From a virus: DNA of 31,953 nt. A program made the position numbers and the translations under genes. The notes under the pieces were generated by a model, which saw only the letters and a list, made by a program, of their open reading frames with translations, searched no databases and had not been told where the DNA came from. The stretch is taken from positions 1 to 31,953 of the IMG/VR virus record IMGVR_UViG_3300018424_000116; one strand, 5' to 3'. The first letter of the stretch is position 1. The number at the start of each line of letters is the position of its first letter. Below are positions 1 through 9,900 of this stretch, in pieces.

Positions 1-930
1 ATTGTTAATGGCTTAGTAGCCCAGATAAACTTACCCTCAGGTAGAACATGGGAAGCTGAGAATGTCAGTGATGAACTCCGAGTATTTACACTTGACCAAA
101 GTAATATCTCTGTTTCAGCTATTACCTTCCTGTTAGTAGAATCTGTGACAGCCTCTGTGTTTACACAATCTGTTATAACCGGAGATGTTAGGGCCCCAGC
201 AAATTCTTTAACTCAGATAGTTTCTTCAGTCTCAGGTCTTGAATCTACAACAAACCCCTTAAGTTTTACAACAGGTAGAGATAAGGAGACAGATGAGGAA
301 TTAAGGAATAGAGCATCGCAAACAACCCAGCTTGCAGGAAGTAGTACAGTTCCAGCCAACATCTCCGCTGTTGGCAATGTGGATGGTGTGTCAGCTGTCC
401 TCTTGGTTGAGAATCTTACGGATACCGTAGATAGTGAGGGGAGACCACCCCATAGCTACGAGGTGATCGTAGAAGGAGGTGTTGAAGGCGACATTGCTAG
501 GGCAATCTTCAATGAGAAGCCTGCAGGGATTCAAACGTTTGGGGATATCACTGTTAATGTCCTTGATCAGACAGAGCCACCGAGAGCAATTAGTTTCTCT
601 AGGCCTGAAGACATTATCATAGCTACTCGTGTTACTTACGATCTATATGACGAGGAGTTATTCCCACCAACTGGTCCTGACGATATTGTTCAGGCTGTCT
701 TAAGTACAGGTAATGCTCTAGGTATCGGAGAGGATGTTATTCCTAAGAGATTCTATGGGCCTATTTACTCAGCTGTATCTGGTATAAACGAGATCACAGT
801 AGAAATGCAGGTACTGGCTTCCTCTGGAGATACACCTAACCCGGGTAATTGGTCAGAGGCTAAGATCTCTATTTCTGATTCACAAGTGTCTTCATTCAAC
901 TTAGCGGATGTTTACACAGTTCAAGTCTAA
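1..930 (+). CDS. Baseplate J-like protein (5' truncated)
   Basis: The reading frame is open from base 1 to a TAA at 928-930, so the start lies outside the window and about 309 residues remain. The visible part has the layout of the baseplate J / gp47 family: a region with GRDKETDEELRNRAS, the typical 'G.D.ETDEEL+.R' segment of these proteins, followed by a mixed alpha/beta domain and a C-terminal domain. In P2-, Mu- and T4-type phages this protein forms the wedge of the baseplate at the tip of a contractile tail. The next gene starts 10 nt downstream and encodes the partner usually found beside it. This is the main evidence for a myovirus-type tail. The family call rests on motif and gene order, not on a database search. 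Confidence 0.85.
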   Translation: MVNGLVAQINLPSGRTWEAENVSDELRVFTLDQSNISVSAITFLLVESVTASVFTQSVITGDVRAPANSLTQIVSSVSGLESTTNPLSFTTGRDKETDEELRNRASQTTQLAGSSTVPANISAVGNVDGVSAVLLVENLTDTVDSEGRPPHSYEVIVEGGVEGDIARAIFNEKPAGIQTFGDITVNVLDQTEPPRAISFSRPEDIIIATRVTYDLYDEELFPPTGPDDIVQAVLSTGNALGIGEDVIPKRFYGPIYSAVSGINEITVEMQVLASSGDTPNPGNWSEAKISISDSQVSSFNLADVYTVQV

Positions 931-939
931 GGAGGACTT

Positions 940-2204
940 ATGGCAGAACCAATTTTAAAAATTCTGTTGAGGTTGGCCTTAGTCGTGTAATAGAGCAATT
1001 CGAGGACAAGCCCAACATTGTGGGAACACTTGATGCTTTCCTACAAGAGACTCAGAAAGTTGAAGATCTAGCTTTCGAGGTAAATTCAGCTTTCGATTTG
1101 GATACAGCTATTGGTGAGCAGCTCGATGTCATCGGTAGATTGATCGGTGAAACTCGTCAGGGCAAATCTGATGAGCTTTACCGAGCGGCTATTAGAAACC
1201 GTATCGTAGCTAACAGTGCGGATGGGACAATCGACAATATAATCAGTATTGTTAAGAACTCTTTAGGCCCTTCCGTAACTTACCCTAATCTTATTAACCT
1301 ATTCCCATCTCCACATAACCCTGAAGGTTGGTATGGGGCAACCACTGATCCAGATGGGACTATCACCAACACAGCTCTATCAAATCCTAGTGGTCAGCCC
1401 TCTGTAGGTTTAGTTGAACAGACCTCTCTAACGGAGTTCTTTAGACCCCTATCGACACAGGATGCACCTATAAGTGCCCTATCCGGTGAGACATACTGCC
1501 TATCTGTAGTAGCTAGGAGTCTTAATAAAGATTCCAATCTATTATTTATATTCGAGGGAGCTACGGACAAGCAACTGAGAATAAACATAAATACTGGAAC
1601 TGTAGGGTTTATCTCCTCTGGTATTGATCATAGTTATCAAGATCTAGGTAATGGGTTCTCGTTAATCCAAGTTAGGTACACACTGACAGCTAACGAGCCA
1701 ACGTTTGTTGGCAGAGTCTCCTTACTCAATGATGATAATGGATCTAATACAAGAGCTGACGCTGGTGATCAGATTTATATGCAATCAGCCTTCTTTGGAA
1801 TATCAAATGATTTCCCTTCAAAGGTATCTGATGGCACAGACAAGCCCGTGAAACTACATGAGCACTATCCCGCAGATATCCACGTAGAGGTTCAGGATAA
1901 TGAGAGTTCAGCCCTCCATGCACTTCTATCTGAGATCTCTTCAGCGGGTGTAACAAGGACTATGACTTTCATACCTGAAGCTGGTGACCCACTAGCTCCT
2001 GTAGAGTTAGAAATCCTTAGAAGATTCCTTATCACCAACACAGGTGATCAAATAGTCACAGATGACGGGGTAGGGAATAAATCAAATTTAATCGTATCTA
2101 ATATCGTTGACTCTGTTGGGAATGTCTCAATGGGCTACCTAGCCGAGCTTGACCCTTCAGAGGGTGATGAGTACAACGTTTTAGCAGAAACTTTAAGGGT
2201 GTGA
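940..2204 (+). CDS. Baseplate/tail protein (tail protein I / DUF2612-like) needing a -1 frame change near codon 7
   Basis: AAGGAGG at 929-935 precedes ATG 940, but that frame stops at 988-990 after 16 codons. The main frame (to the stop at 2202-2204) has no start codon until GTG 1020, which lacks a good ribosome site. Family-like sequence nevertheless continues upstream of it (SRVIEQFEDKPNI). Joining the two frames at T_TTA_AAA (954-960) by a -1 step gives MAEPILKNSVEVGLSRVIEQ and about 421 residues. A missing A in the AAAAA run would have the same effect. The family signature QLDVIGRLIGETR follows. Residues of roughly 1320-1850 form an inserted beta-sandwich-like, carbohydrate-binding-type domain. 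The family domain then resumes with EHYPADIHVEV. It probably joins baseplate and fibres. Confidence 0.7.
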
Positions 2205-2216
2205 TAGATCACCCTT
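2195..2216 (+). other. Perfect 7-bp hairpin over the stop codon of the tail gene
   Basis: AAGGGTG (2195-2201) and CACCCTT (2210-2216) pair around an 8-nt loop that contains the TGA stop. A short TTTT lies at 2223-2226, not directly after the stem, so this is at best a weak terminator. It may instead be an mRNA processing or stability element between the baseplate gene and the fibre gene. No function is proven. Confidence 0.35.
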
Positions 2217-2240
2217 CCACTATTTTAAGGAGACATTCTG

Positions 2241-3902
2241 ATGGCAGATGTTGAATTACCAGACTTACCCGCCGTTGTCACAATTGCAGACTCTGATCTT
2301 CTTCATATACGGCAAGGTATAGAGGATAAAAAATCAACGGTGGCTACCCTAGAGGTCCACCTTGATACGAAATATCTAAGGCAGGATGATAACCTAGCCT
2401 CTTTAGATAATGATGCTACAGCTAGGGCTAACCTAGGTGTCCTAAGTGAGTCAGAAGGTGATGCTAAGTACTTAGAGGAACTTAACAACCTATCCGACCT
2501 AACCAACGTAACAGTTGCACGTAATAACCTTGGCCTTGGATCCCTAGCAACTCAGAATGAGGGAACTGGTGGAGCTGACTTTAGAGATAATGATGCAAAC
2601 GATGCAAGGTTCCTTCTTGAGGCTAATAACCTTAGTGACCTGACAAATACTGCAACCGCTAGGACAAACCTAGATGTATACAGTAAGTCCGAAGGTGATG
2701 CGAGGTATTTACTTGAAGCTAATAACTTGAGTGATCTTACAAATGTGGTGACTGCAAGGTCAAATCTTGGATTAGGCACAGCGGCGGTTGTTAACACAGG
2801 GACAGGAGCAAGCGATGTTCCTACAACATCTCAGGCAGATGCGAGATATTTACTAGAGTCCAATAACCTGTCTGATGTTACCAATCCAGCAACTGCTTAT
2901 AATAACATCAAGCAGCCAGCGACAACATCCTCCATTGGTGCTGTTGAGAAAGCTACACCTGAGGAGATGGCAGACGGAGCCCCTGATAAATTCCCAGATG
3001 CAGCTACCATAAATGATTTCGTAGATACAAGGGTTCGAGATTGGACGACAGTTGATATGAAGAACCCTACCCTTCATTCACAAGGTAGGATGAACTTCAT
3101 AACTGATCTAATCTCGTGGGGTTTTGTATTTTTCAATAAGGGTCAAGATGCTATTGTATTTGGCAGACTATCCTCTTCAAGTAGTGTGTTCTATTTCTGG
3201 GAGGTATCCCTAGGGACTTCTTACGACTTGTCTACTAGCACATTGACTCAGACATATCAGATACTTAACTCATCATCATCTATGGACCGTTTACTCTACA
3301 AGCCAGACGGAACTAAGTTATATGTCATGGCTCAATCATTCATCTATCAATATGACTTATCAACCCCATGGGATATATCGACTATAACAGAAAATGGTAT
3401 TGAATCTGTTGGGGTAAACGATCTAAGTGGGATGAACTTCAACGAGGATGGTACGCGTCTCTATTCAATTGGTACACAATCAGCATTAGAACAATTATCA
3501 GAATGCACACTGTCTACGCCTTGGGATATTAATACAATAGGTACTCCCACTCTGCTTAATTTAGAGTCAGGAATAGTTGGGTACACTTGTGATAATGCTG
3601 ATGACGTTACTGTGACTAATAGAGGGGGTTATCTGTATATCTACATACACGGTAAAGCTGAATTGGTAAGTTCTAGTACAAACACTGAATGGGGTGTAAC
3701 TGAGATGCAGATATTTAACCCCACCTTGAGCGGAGCTGGTTCACCTAATGAGATTATCCACACCGTACAGAGGTATAAGACAGGATCTTCGAGCCTACTG
3801 GAGACATTCGACCCCATAGCTGGATTAGCCTATGCTACGAATGGATCTTTATTTACGCTATACAGCATACTTAAACCTTATCCGTATATTATTGGGAGTT
3901 AG
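2241..3902 (+). CDS. Tail fibre protein with NNLSDLTN-type repeats and propeller-like C-terminus
   Basis: The 553-aa protein starts at ATG 2241 behind AAGGAG (2227-2232). Residues 1-40 are probably the attachment region. Residues 43-223 carry five copies of a repeat of the form YLLEANNLSDLTN..TAR.NLG, a common phage fibre shaft repeat. After a bridging segment ending near residue 270, the C-terminal half has blade-like units with DG..LY and LSTPWDI (coding near 3222, 3351 and 3507), as in beta-propeller-type surface proteins. The likely role is adsorption to the host surface. It lies between the baseplate gene and a small virion gene. The C-terminal target cannot be inferred from sequence. 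Confidence 0.85.
   Translation: MADVELPDLPAVVTIADSDLLHIRQGIEDKKSTVATLEVHLDTKYLRQDDNLASLDNDATARANLGVLSESEGDAKYLEELNNLSDLTNVTVARNNLGLGSLATQNEGTGGADFRDNDANDARFLLEANNLSDLTNTATARTNLDVYSKSEGDARYLLEANNLSDLTNVVTARSNLGLGTAAVVNTGTGASDVPTTSQADARYLLESNNLSDVTNPATAYNNIKQPATTSSIGAVEKATPEEMADGAPDKFPDAATINDFVDTRVRDWTTVDMKNPTLHSQGRMNFITDLISWGFVFFNKGQDAIVFGRLSSSSSVFYFWEVSLGTSYDLSTSTLTQTYQILNSSSSMDRLLYKPDGTKLYVMAQSFIYQYDLSTPWDISTITENGIESVGVNDLSGMNFNEDGTRLYSIGTQSALEQLSECTLSTPWDINTIGTPTLLNLESGIVGYTCDNADDVTVTNRGGYLYIYIHGKAELVSSSTNTEWGVTEMQIFNPTLSGAGSPNEIIHTVQRYKTGSSSLLETFDPIAGLAYATNGSLFTLYSILKPYPYIIGS
2367..2909 (+). repeat. Tandem coding repeats in the fibre shaft
   Basis: Five diverged units encode (F/Y)L.E.NNLSDLTN..TAR.NL, at about residues 43-68, 76-100, 122-146, 155-179 and 201-223 of the fibre protein, spaced 33-46 residues apart. 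The third and fourth are most alike at DNA level (around 2620-2680 and 2715-2775), which suggests duplication or recombination in the shaft. Confidence 0.8.
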
Positions 3903-3906
3903 ATAA

Positions 3907-4308
3907 ATGGCATTACCTCCAACATTATTACCTGAATGGGCATCACAAGATCAGGATGACCCAGTAACAGGTGCACCGAACAAGGTAGAACCAACAGCCT
4001 CTTTCAAGCTGTCAGGTGTAAATAGAAACGAAGCACTGATCAGGCCCTATCTAAACTACGAGCTAGACCTCATCTCAGACTGGATTGAATTCTTTCGGGA
4101 CTCTGACCTATCAGGAACAGAGAGTACAGTTTCCAGCCAAGCAGTGGTAACAATACCCGATCAAGGGAACACAACCTATCAAGTTCTGGTAACCCCTAAG
4201 TCCAATCTTGGAAGTGTGTGGGTAACCAATGATAGCTCAACTCAATTCACAATCAATGTCTCTTCTGGAGATGGAACTGTAGATTGGTTAGTCAAAAATA
4301 AACTATAA
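3907..4308 (+). CDS. Small virion-associated protein, fibre-region
   Basis: A 133-aa protein starting 5 nt after the fibre stop, with GGGAG 8-9 nt before its ATG. The N-terminal half contains DPVTGAPNKVEP and a segment of the form R.YLNYELDLISDWI.FF, a pattern I associate with small proteins encoded beside phage fibre genes. The C-terminal half is rich in beta-branched residues with STVSSQAVVTIPDQGNTTYQ and looks like a small beta-sandwich. No catalytic motif is visible. It probably decorates or trimerises on the fibre complex. That role is inference from position and composition. Confidence 0.5.
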   Translation: MALPPTLLPEWASQDQDDPVTGAPNKVEPTASFKLSGVNRNEALIRPYLNYELDLISDWIEFFRDSDLSGTESTVSSQAVVTIPDQGNTTYQVLVTPKSNLGSVWVTNDSSTQFTINVSSGDGTVDWLVKNKL

Positions 4309-4321
4309 GGAATACAGTGAC

Positions 4322-4672
4322 ATGGTTGACGGAGATGGCAATCAACTAGCTGAGGTATTCGTAGGGTTTCTTTCTATTCTTCTAGCCACCCTTGCTGGGT
4401 GGTTCTCTTGGGAGAAAAAGAAGACAAGGGAAACTATTGAAGATCACTCCGCTAGGATCACTAAGCTAGAGGCTGAAGCTATGACAGAGGCTAGAACTAG
4501 AGAGATGATACAGGATAATTTAGATCCTCTTAAAGAAGATATGAGGGAGTTAAAACAATACCTTAAGCAACTATCGGAAGATACCATTTACATACGCTTA
4601 GAGATTGCTAAAACTCACGGATATCAGCAAGCAAAAGAGGAACTGAATAAGATAAGAGGTCCAAATGAGTAG
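4322..4672 (+). CDS. Membrane-anchored coiled-coil protein (i-spanin or holin-like candidate)
   Basis: 116 residues with one hydrophobic segment at about 10-28 (EVFVGFLSILLATLAGWF), then KKK and a long charged heptad-rich helix (about 35-100). This topology, a short N-terminus, one membrane helix and a coiled coil outside, resembles an inner-membrane spanin. XhlA/holin-associated proteins usually have the reverse order. No outer-membrane spanin lipoprotein is adjacent, and the endolysin is 6.4 kb away. It overlaps the next fibre gene by 8 nt (ATGAG shared with the end of this gene). The function is unresolved. Confidence 0.55.
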   Translation: MVDGDGNQLAEVFVGFLSILLATLAGWFSWEKKKTRETIEDHSARITKLEAEAMTEARTREMIQDNLDPLKEDMRELKQYLKQLSEDTIYIRLEIAKTHGYQQAKEELNKIRGPNE

Positions 4673-6440
4673 ACAAATTACAGGGTCTTTAGAGTACCCT
4701 GCAGGCACTAACTTCAATGGTACTATTGAGGCTAGGCACATTGAGGGGAACACCGTAACGGTTCCTCAATCGATCAGTGAATTTACAGTTACAGATTCTT
4801 TATATGATTTTACTTTGGAGAATGGTTCCTACCAGTTCTCCATTAAGGGTATCATCTCAGAGGGCTCAACAGATGAGTCTCGTGTGAAAATTGGACTAGG
4901 TATCGTTAATGATGGTGCCCCTATTGACCTCCTTACCTTAATTGGATTGAGTGAACCTCTAAGTTCCCCTGTCGAGGATCTTATAAATGAAAGAGGCCTA
5001 CCATCTGGTTGTACAACAGGCCAGCACCTCTCTAAGACTACAGATAACGACTATGAAGTAGAGTGGGTGGATGCTCTGGATGAGGCACCTATTGATGGTC
5101 AACAATATGCCAGACAGGATGGGGACTGGACAGTTGTAACCGGAGGAGGGGGTGGAGCCTCAACCTGCGTAGAGCTGACAGATACCCCTACCGACTACGT
5201 AGGTCAAGCAGGGAAGGTTGTTAGGGTAAACACAACACCAGACGCTCTCGTGTTTGATGATTTGACCAAGTCCGATGTGGGGTTAGATCAAGTTGATAAT
5301 ACCTCAGATCTGAATAAACCTGTTTCAACAGCTACACAGGCAGCCCTAGATGGAAAAGAGGATGACCTAGGCCTACCCACGAGTGATGGACAAGTTCTCG
5401 CATCAACTACAGCTGGTGTTAGATCTTGGGTAGATATGTCCGGAGGTGGGGGCTCAGGGGTTACGTATAACTCCAACTTCAACATCTTCTACGGAGCTAT
5501 TACAGATGTGGATCCAGCTGTTAATATGGTGGTAGAGGATCAAGGGAGAATAGCTAGGACTGCAGCCTCCAGTGGAGCTGCATACGTTCACTCTAAGTAC
5601 CTGATCCCTGTAGAGACTTATTGGGAAGTCACTCACACTGTGTGGGATTCAGGGTCTATTGCATCTATGAACTTCTCCCCGGTTGTTGACGGAGTTGTTG
5701 ATTGGAGTTCAGGTATTATAGTTCAACCTCTCAATGCGAATATTAACATTAATAGGATCACAAGTGGAACTCGTGCCAGAAATAGGTCAGCATCAGTTGT
5801 AGGCTCTTTCGCTCCCTCACTATCTGCAGGGGATACCGTAAGGTACTGGATTACCCGGGATGATGCCAACACTGTCACAATCTACGCACAGAAGAACGGG
5901 ACAGGGACTATTTACTCACAGGCAGTAACTGTGACAGGTGTCGGGGATGCAAGTAATTGGACGTTATCCGTAGTTGGTTCAAGCCTCTCATCTAATCCGT
6001 TTGATGTTACGTATAATTTCGGTAAGTCACCCTTCCTTTACACACCTGAAAGTGGTAAGAGCATAACAGCCCTTAGCCCAGCAATATTGAAGGATCCTTT
6101 CCCTTTGTGGAGTGGTAGCGCCATTATATTAGCCCAGACCGTCATGGACTTTACTGTATTCAGTACTGGTAATTACAACCCGGGGACTTACATAGCTAGG
6201 ACAACACCAGCGGGCGGTGATATAACGGATGTGCCATTACAAATCTCAAGCCCTGACACAGATTTCTATGGGATTGCATTCGATAGTGAGACTGCCACTA
6301 ATGTATATGAGATTACCAACGTCCAGTGGGATAAGTCAGCCCTATCCTTCAGGGTGGAGACTAACAAGCTCAACCTTCCTACAGCCGAAGTAACTCAGAT
6401 CGTCCCAAGCTTCACGTTAATGTCTTACAAATTCGAGTGA
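4665..6440 (+). CDS. Second tail fibre protein
   Basis: The 591-aa protein is translated from an ATG overlapping the previous gene by 8 nt. Residues 1-105 form an N-terminal beta-rich domain. A linker carries two glycine hinges (GGGGGAS and SGGGGSG, coding near 5142 and 5442). Between them lies SDVGLDQVDNTSDLNKPVST with ATQAALDGKED, the widespread phage fibre shaft motif. Residues from about 265 to the end form a beta-rich tip domain without a recognised fold. A second receptor-binding fibre, or a distal part of the first, is likely. A fibre-assembly-like gene follows directly, as is usual for T4- or Mu-type fibres. Confidence 0.8.
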   Translation: MSRQITGSLEYPAGTNFNGTIEARHIEGNTVTVPQSISEFTVTDSLYDFTLENGSYQFSIKGIISEGSTDESRVKIGLGIVNDGAPIDLLTLIGLSEPLSSPVEDLINERGLPSGCTTGQHLSKTTDNDYEVEWVDALDEAPIDGQQYARQDGDWTVVTGGGGGASTCVELTDTPTDYVGQAGKVVRVNTTPDALVFDDLTKSDVGLDQVDNTSDLNKPVSTATQAALDGKEDDLGLPTSDGQVLASTTAGVRSWVDMSGGGGSGVTYNSNFNIFYGAITDVDPAVNMVVEDQGRIARTAASSGAAYVHSKYLIPVETYWEVTHTVWDSGSIASMNFSPVVDGVVDWSSGIIVQPLNANININRITSGTRARNRSASVVGSFAPSLSAGDTVRYWITRDDANTVTIYAQKNGTGTIYSQAVTVTGVGDASNWTLSVVGSSLSSNPFDVTYNFGKSPFLYTPESGKSITALSPAILKDPFPLWSGSAIILAQTVMDFTVFSTGNYNPGTYIARTTPAGGDITDVPLQISSPDTDFYGIAFDSETATNVYEITNVQWDKSALSFRVETNKLNLPTAEVTQIVPSFTLMSYKFE

Positions 6441-6444
6441 TAAA

Positions 6445-6954
6445 ATGCACATACAATATGATGTAACAACTAAAGAGATTATAGGGTATCACTACCTGAG
6501 GGCAGATATAAAAAGCATCCCTGATGACTTTGTTGAGGTCACCTCAGGTCAGGAAGATTTTGTTAAGGATAATTACCAGTATCTGACCGTTGATGATACC
6601 GACACAGCTAACAAAATGATAGTAACACCTGCAAACTTTGAAACCTATAAGGCTCAAGTTGACCTTATCAATGCAAGGATTGCAGAGGGTGAAGCGATAG
6701 TCAAATACTTAGAGGATTATCTAAATGAAAAAGCCTCTATCTATGGTTACGATAATTACCACACAGCTATGATCTACAGGGATAGTAGTATCCCTAAGTT
6801 TCAGTTAGAGGGTCAAGCTTTCTTCGATTGTGCTGACGCTAATTGGAGTTATCTAGATGCCAACAGGGATTCTTTTGAAGCCACAGGGCAACCGGACCTA
6901 GCAACTGTTATGGCTAATCACCCTAAGTTATCTGAGTTTGGCTTAACACTTTAA
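6445..6954 (+). CDS. Tail fibre assembly-like protein (DUF4376-like C-terminus)
   Basis: 169 residues, 4 nt after the fibre gene. The N-terminus (MHIQYDVTTKEIIGYHYL, then VEVTSGQ) resembles the short beta region of fibre-associated proteins. The C-terminal half has a helix, then YGYDNYHTAMIYRDSSIPKF and QLEGQAFFDCADANWSYLD. This matches the 'GYD...A..Y..S..P.F..EGQAF..W....W.Y' pattern of the DUF4376 / fibre chaperone group. It probably assists folding or trimerisation of the fibre encoded just upstream, or is a minor fibre component. The ribosome site before ATG 6445 is weak, so translation may be coupled to the upstream gene. Confidence 0.6.
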   Translation: MHIQYDVTTKEIIGYHYLRADIKSIPDDFVEVTSGQEDFVKDNYQYLTVDDTDTANKMIVTPANFETYKAQVDLINARIAEGEAIVKYLEDYLNEKASIYGYDNYHTAMIYRDSSIPKFQLEGQAFFDCADANWSYLDANRDSFEATGQPDLATVMANHPKLSEFGLTL

Positions 6955-6965
6955 TTATACCAGTA

Positions 6966-6981
6966 GGGCCCTCTTTGGCCC
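6966..6981 (+). other. Small hairpin in front of the tailspike gene
   Basis: GGGCC (6966-6970) and GGCCC (6977-6981) pair around CTCTTT in the 37-nt gap before the tailspike. The ribosome site AAGGA follows directly at 6982. No T-run follows, so this is not an intrinsic terminator. It might tune translation or mRNA stability. Confidence 0.3.
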
Positions 6982-6991
6982 AAGGACAATA

Positions 6992-9900
6992 ATGAGAATA
7001 TTTTACCATAAGACGGGGAAGTACTTAAAGTCTTTCGCGTTTGATGATGATCTTTCCGATGCACAGGAAAATCAGATCATCAGCTCTGACTATGTAGAGG
7101 TCCCTAGAGAGGTCCTTAGAGCGTACCCTCGTGATGTTATCGAAGAGTACATGGAGACGTATGATCCTCAGAGCCCTACACCAGTCCCTTCCCCAAAAAG
7201 CTCCCTATGGAGATATGGAGAGGAGATAGACAAGGCTCTAGCTGAATACTTCGAGGATGAGGATTGGAGTGTTAAAACTGGCGGTACAGACACAGGTGCT
7301 CAAATAGAGGCTAAGTTAGATAGCCATTTTGGAAGCACGGTTTGGAAGCAAGGTGGATCATCTCAAAACAATGCACCAAGCTTTGTAAGCTCAAGCCACA
7401 CAGTGGTCCAAGGGGAAGACTTAGTTGTAACCCTAGCGGCAACAGATACAGACTCCGACCCACTAACCTTCACTGTAACAGGGAGTTCTGATTTCAGTCA
7501 GAACGGGAATGTTATTACCTTCAACTCAGCAGTTGTTGGGCAACAGACCTTGAACGTAACCGTTGATGATGGTAATGGGGGAACTGACACAGGGACTGTA
7601 ACGATAACAGTTACCCAAGCCCCTACAAACAACCCTCCGGTTCTTTCAGACCAGAATATCACCGTTGTAGTAGACACCTTTAAGACTATTACTGTCGGTC
7701 CTGCTATAGATCAGGATGGCCATTCTGTTACCTACACCATTACAGGAAGTTCTGATTTCACACAAAGTGATAATAGGATAACCTTTAGCTCCTCTACCTT
7801 AGGCCAGCAAACCCTTAGTGTTACAGGCGACGATGGTAACGGAGAGACTGCCTCAGCAACTATTACAATCGATGTTGTAAATGAGACTACTGAGACCTAC
7901 CCAGTTATCGCCTCCATTCCTGAGCAATTTGTGGCTACGGATGGCACACTAACATTATCGGTTTCCTTAACCAACCCAACTACAGCAGGTGCTGTCCAGT
8001 GGTACAAAGACTTCGGTCATGACGATATTCAAGTTAATCCGACAACTGGGGCCATCACTTGGGATACAACTGGCTTAGCTGGGGAATCATTCCACGTAGG
8101 GCTACGCTGCAGTAATGATAATGGGGTTGGACGTAGAACTTTCATCGTTCACGTTGGCAAGGTTCAAGGTGATGTTCTATACGTTGGACCACTAGAAACC
8201 TACACAACTTGGATGGATGCTGAAGCAGCTCATAAAGCTGGGGATACGATCATCTTCAGGGATGGGACTTACCTAGGTACAGATAATAGGATCGGTAGGG
8301 ATAACAGTAATTCCTCCGATCAGTACCCTAAATCGGGAACCTCTGCTAAGCTGACTTGTGTAATGGCTGAGAATCCTCTAATGGCTATCTTCGATGGTGG
8401 GGATGCCGGTGTGGCATTTAACCTTTGGAGCGGTGGTAAGAATGAATCTTCGTACATCACGTTTAAAGGCCTATTTGTCCAAGGGGGAAGCACCTTAGCC
8501 ATCAACGGAGACCCTAACGATAAAGCGAACACTCGCCCTCACCACATCAAGGTGATTAATTGTGGTGGTGTTGGTGAGGATGACATTCCACTATACTCTC
8601 GCCTATGTGATTACGTTATTTTTAAGAACTGTTTTGCTTACGGAGGTGGTCGTTATAAGATCTCCATTAACGAATCCACTAAATGTATTTTCCGTAGAAA
8701 CGTAGCACGTTACGATAGATCTGACCGCAAGCCTGCAGAGGATCCTAAAGGATCCCACATCATGTACAATACGATGGATTTCCGCATGGATAACTGTATT
8801 GCTATTGATGATGTTGATAGGTTTGTGAACAACGGGTATAAAGCTGGAGCCTTTGGTACACCTGTCACAGCTACAAGTGTTACCCCTGCGGGTTCTCGTG
8901 GTATTGTTGAGAGATGTTTACACCTCAATAGTGAGCAACTACTATCTCAGTTTGACTATCAGGTGAGTAATGGTGGTGGTGCCTCCGATGTAGAATCTTA
9001 CGATGTTGTTAGTTTCGACTCTAAACCTCACGATATAGCGATCTACACATGGGGATTCAACCTATGGCAGAAATGTACATTCTCTAAGATTAGGCCTTTA
9101 CACCAAACCCAAGACTCTTTAATCAATGCCGGTGGATATAACAACTTCCGTGGATTGGTTAATTGTATCTGGGATGATACAGATCCTCTTGATACGGGTA
9201 TAGCTTACGGTGCAACCAATATAACCGTTGGTGATGTAGGCGTTCCCTACAATGGGGGCACAAGCAGGACTGTTACTAAGTATGGTATGTCTGGTGTTAA
9301 CCTAACTAACTCTGGTGACTTTGCCCTTATCAAAACAGGGTACGGAACACAACATGAGTCAGGGACCACAACCACAGCTATCGATGCAGACTTTAAGTAT
9401 GTAACTAGGTTGGAGAAATCTAACGCACTTGCTGATACCCACGCTGGTGAGGTAATGTACTTAAAAGGTAAGTCTGGAACCTTCTGGGGTGACCCGGGCT
9501 ACGATGAGGATACAGAGATCCCTATGTGGGATTTCCCATTTGAGCACTACATCCGTGAGAAGATGGAGTCATACTCTTGGTCTGGTCCTGAGTATAGCGG
9601 AAGTGATTACCTTAATAGGGTTCAAGGAGCTAATGGAACACTCTCAGGGGCTCGTGGCTTCTGTGCGGCTGGTGAGACCCTTACCTCTTATGTTTGGGGC
9701 TACAAGGGCAGCACAGTGCCCCCTATGGGTCTTGTCGGTATTAATGGTGACGCTCAGGCTACAATCCGTTGGGAATTACCTGCTGATAACCACCAAACCA
9801 ATATAACTGGGTACACAGTATACGACTACAATCCAACCACTGGTGCTATGACCAATGGTAGAGCTGTAGCGGCTGGTACAAGAGAGATCACTATTAGTAG

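Noticed and set aside
2367-2909. CRISPR-like array
   Set aside because: The repeats are coding, diverged and in frame in a fibre shaft. There are no regular spacers or cas genes.
9489-9806. Plus-strand 105-codon frame in the tailspike
   Set aside because: It lies wholly within the continuous tailspike frame and has no ribosome site.
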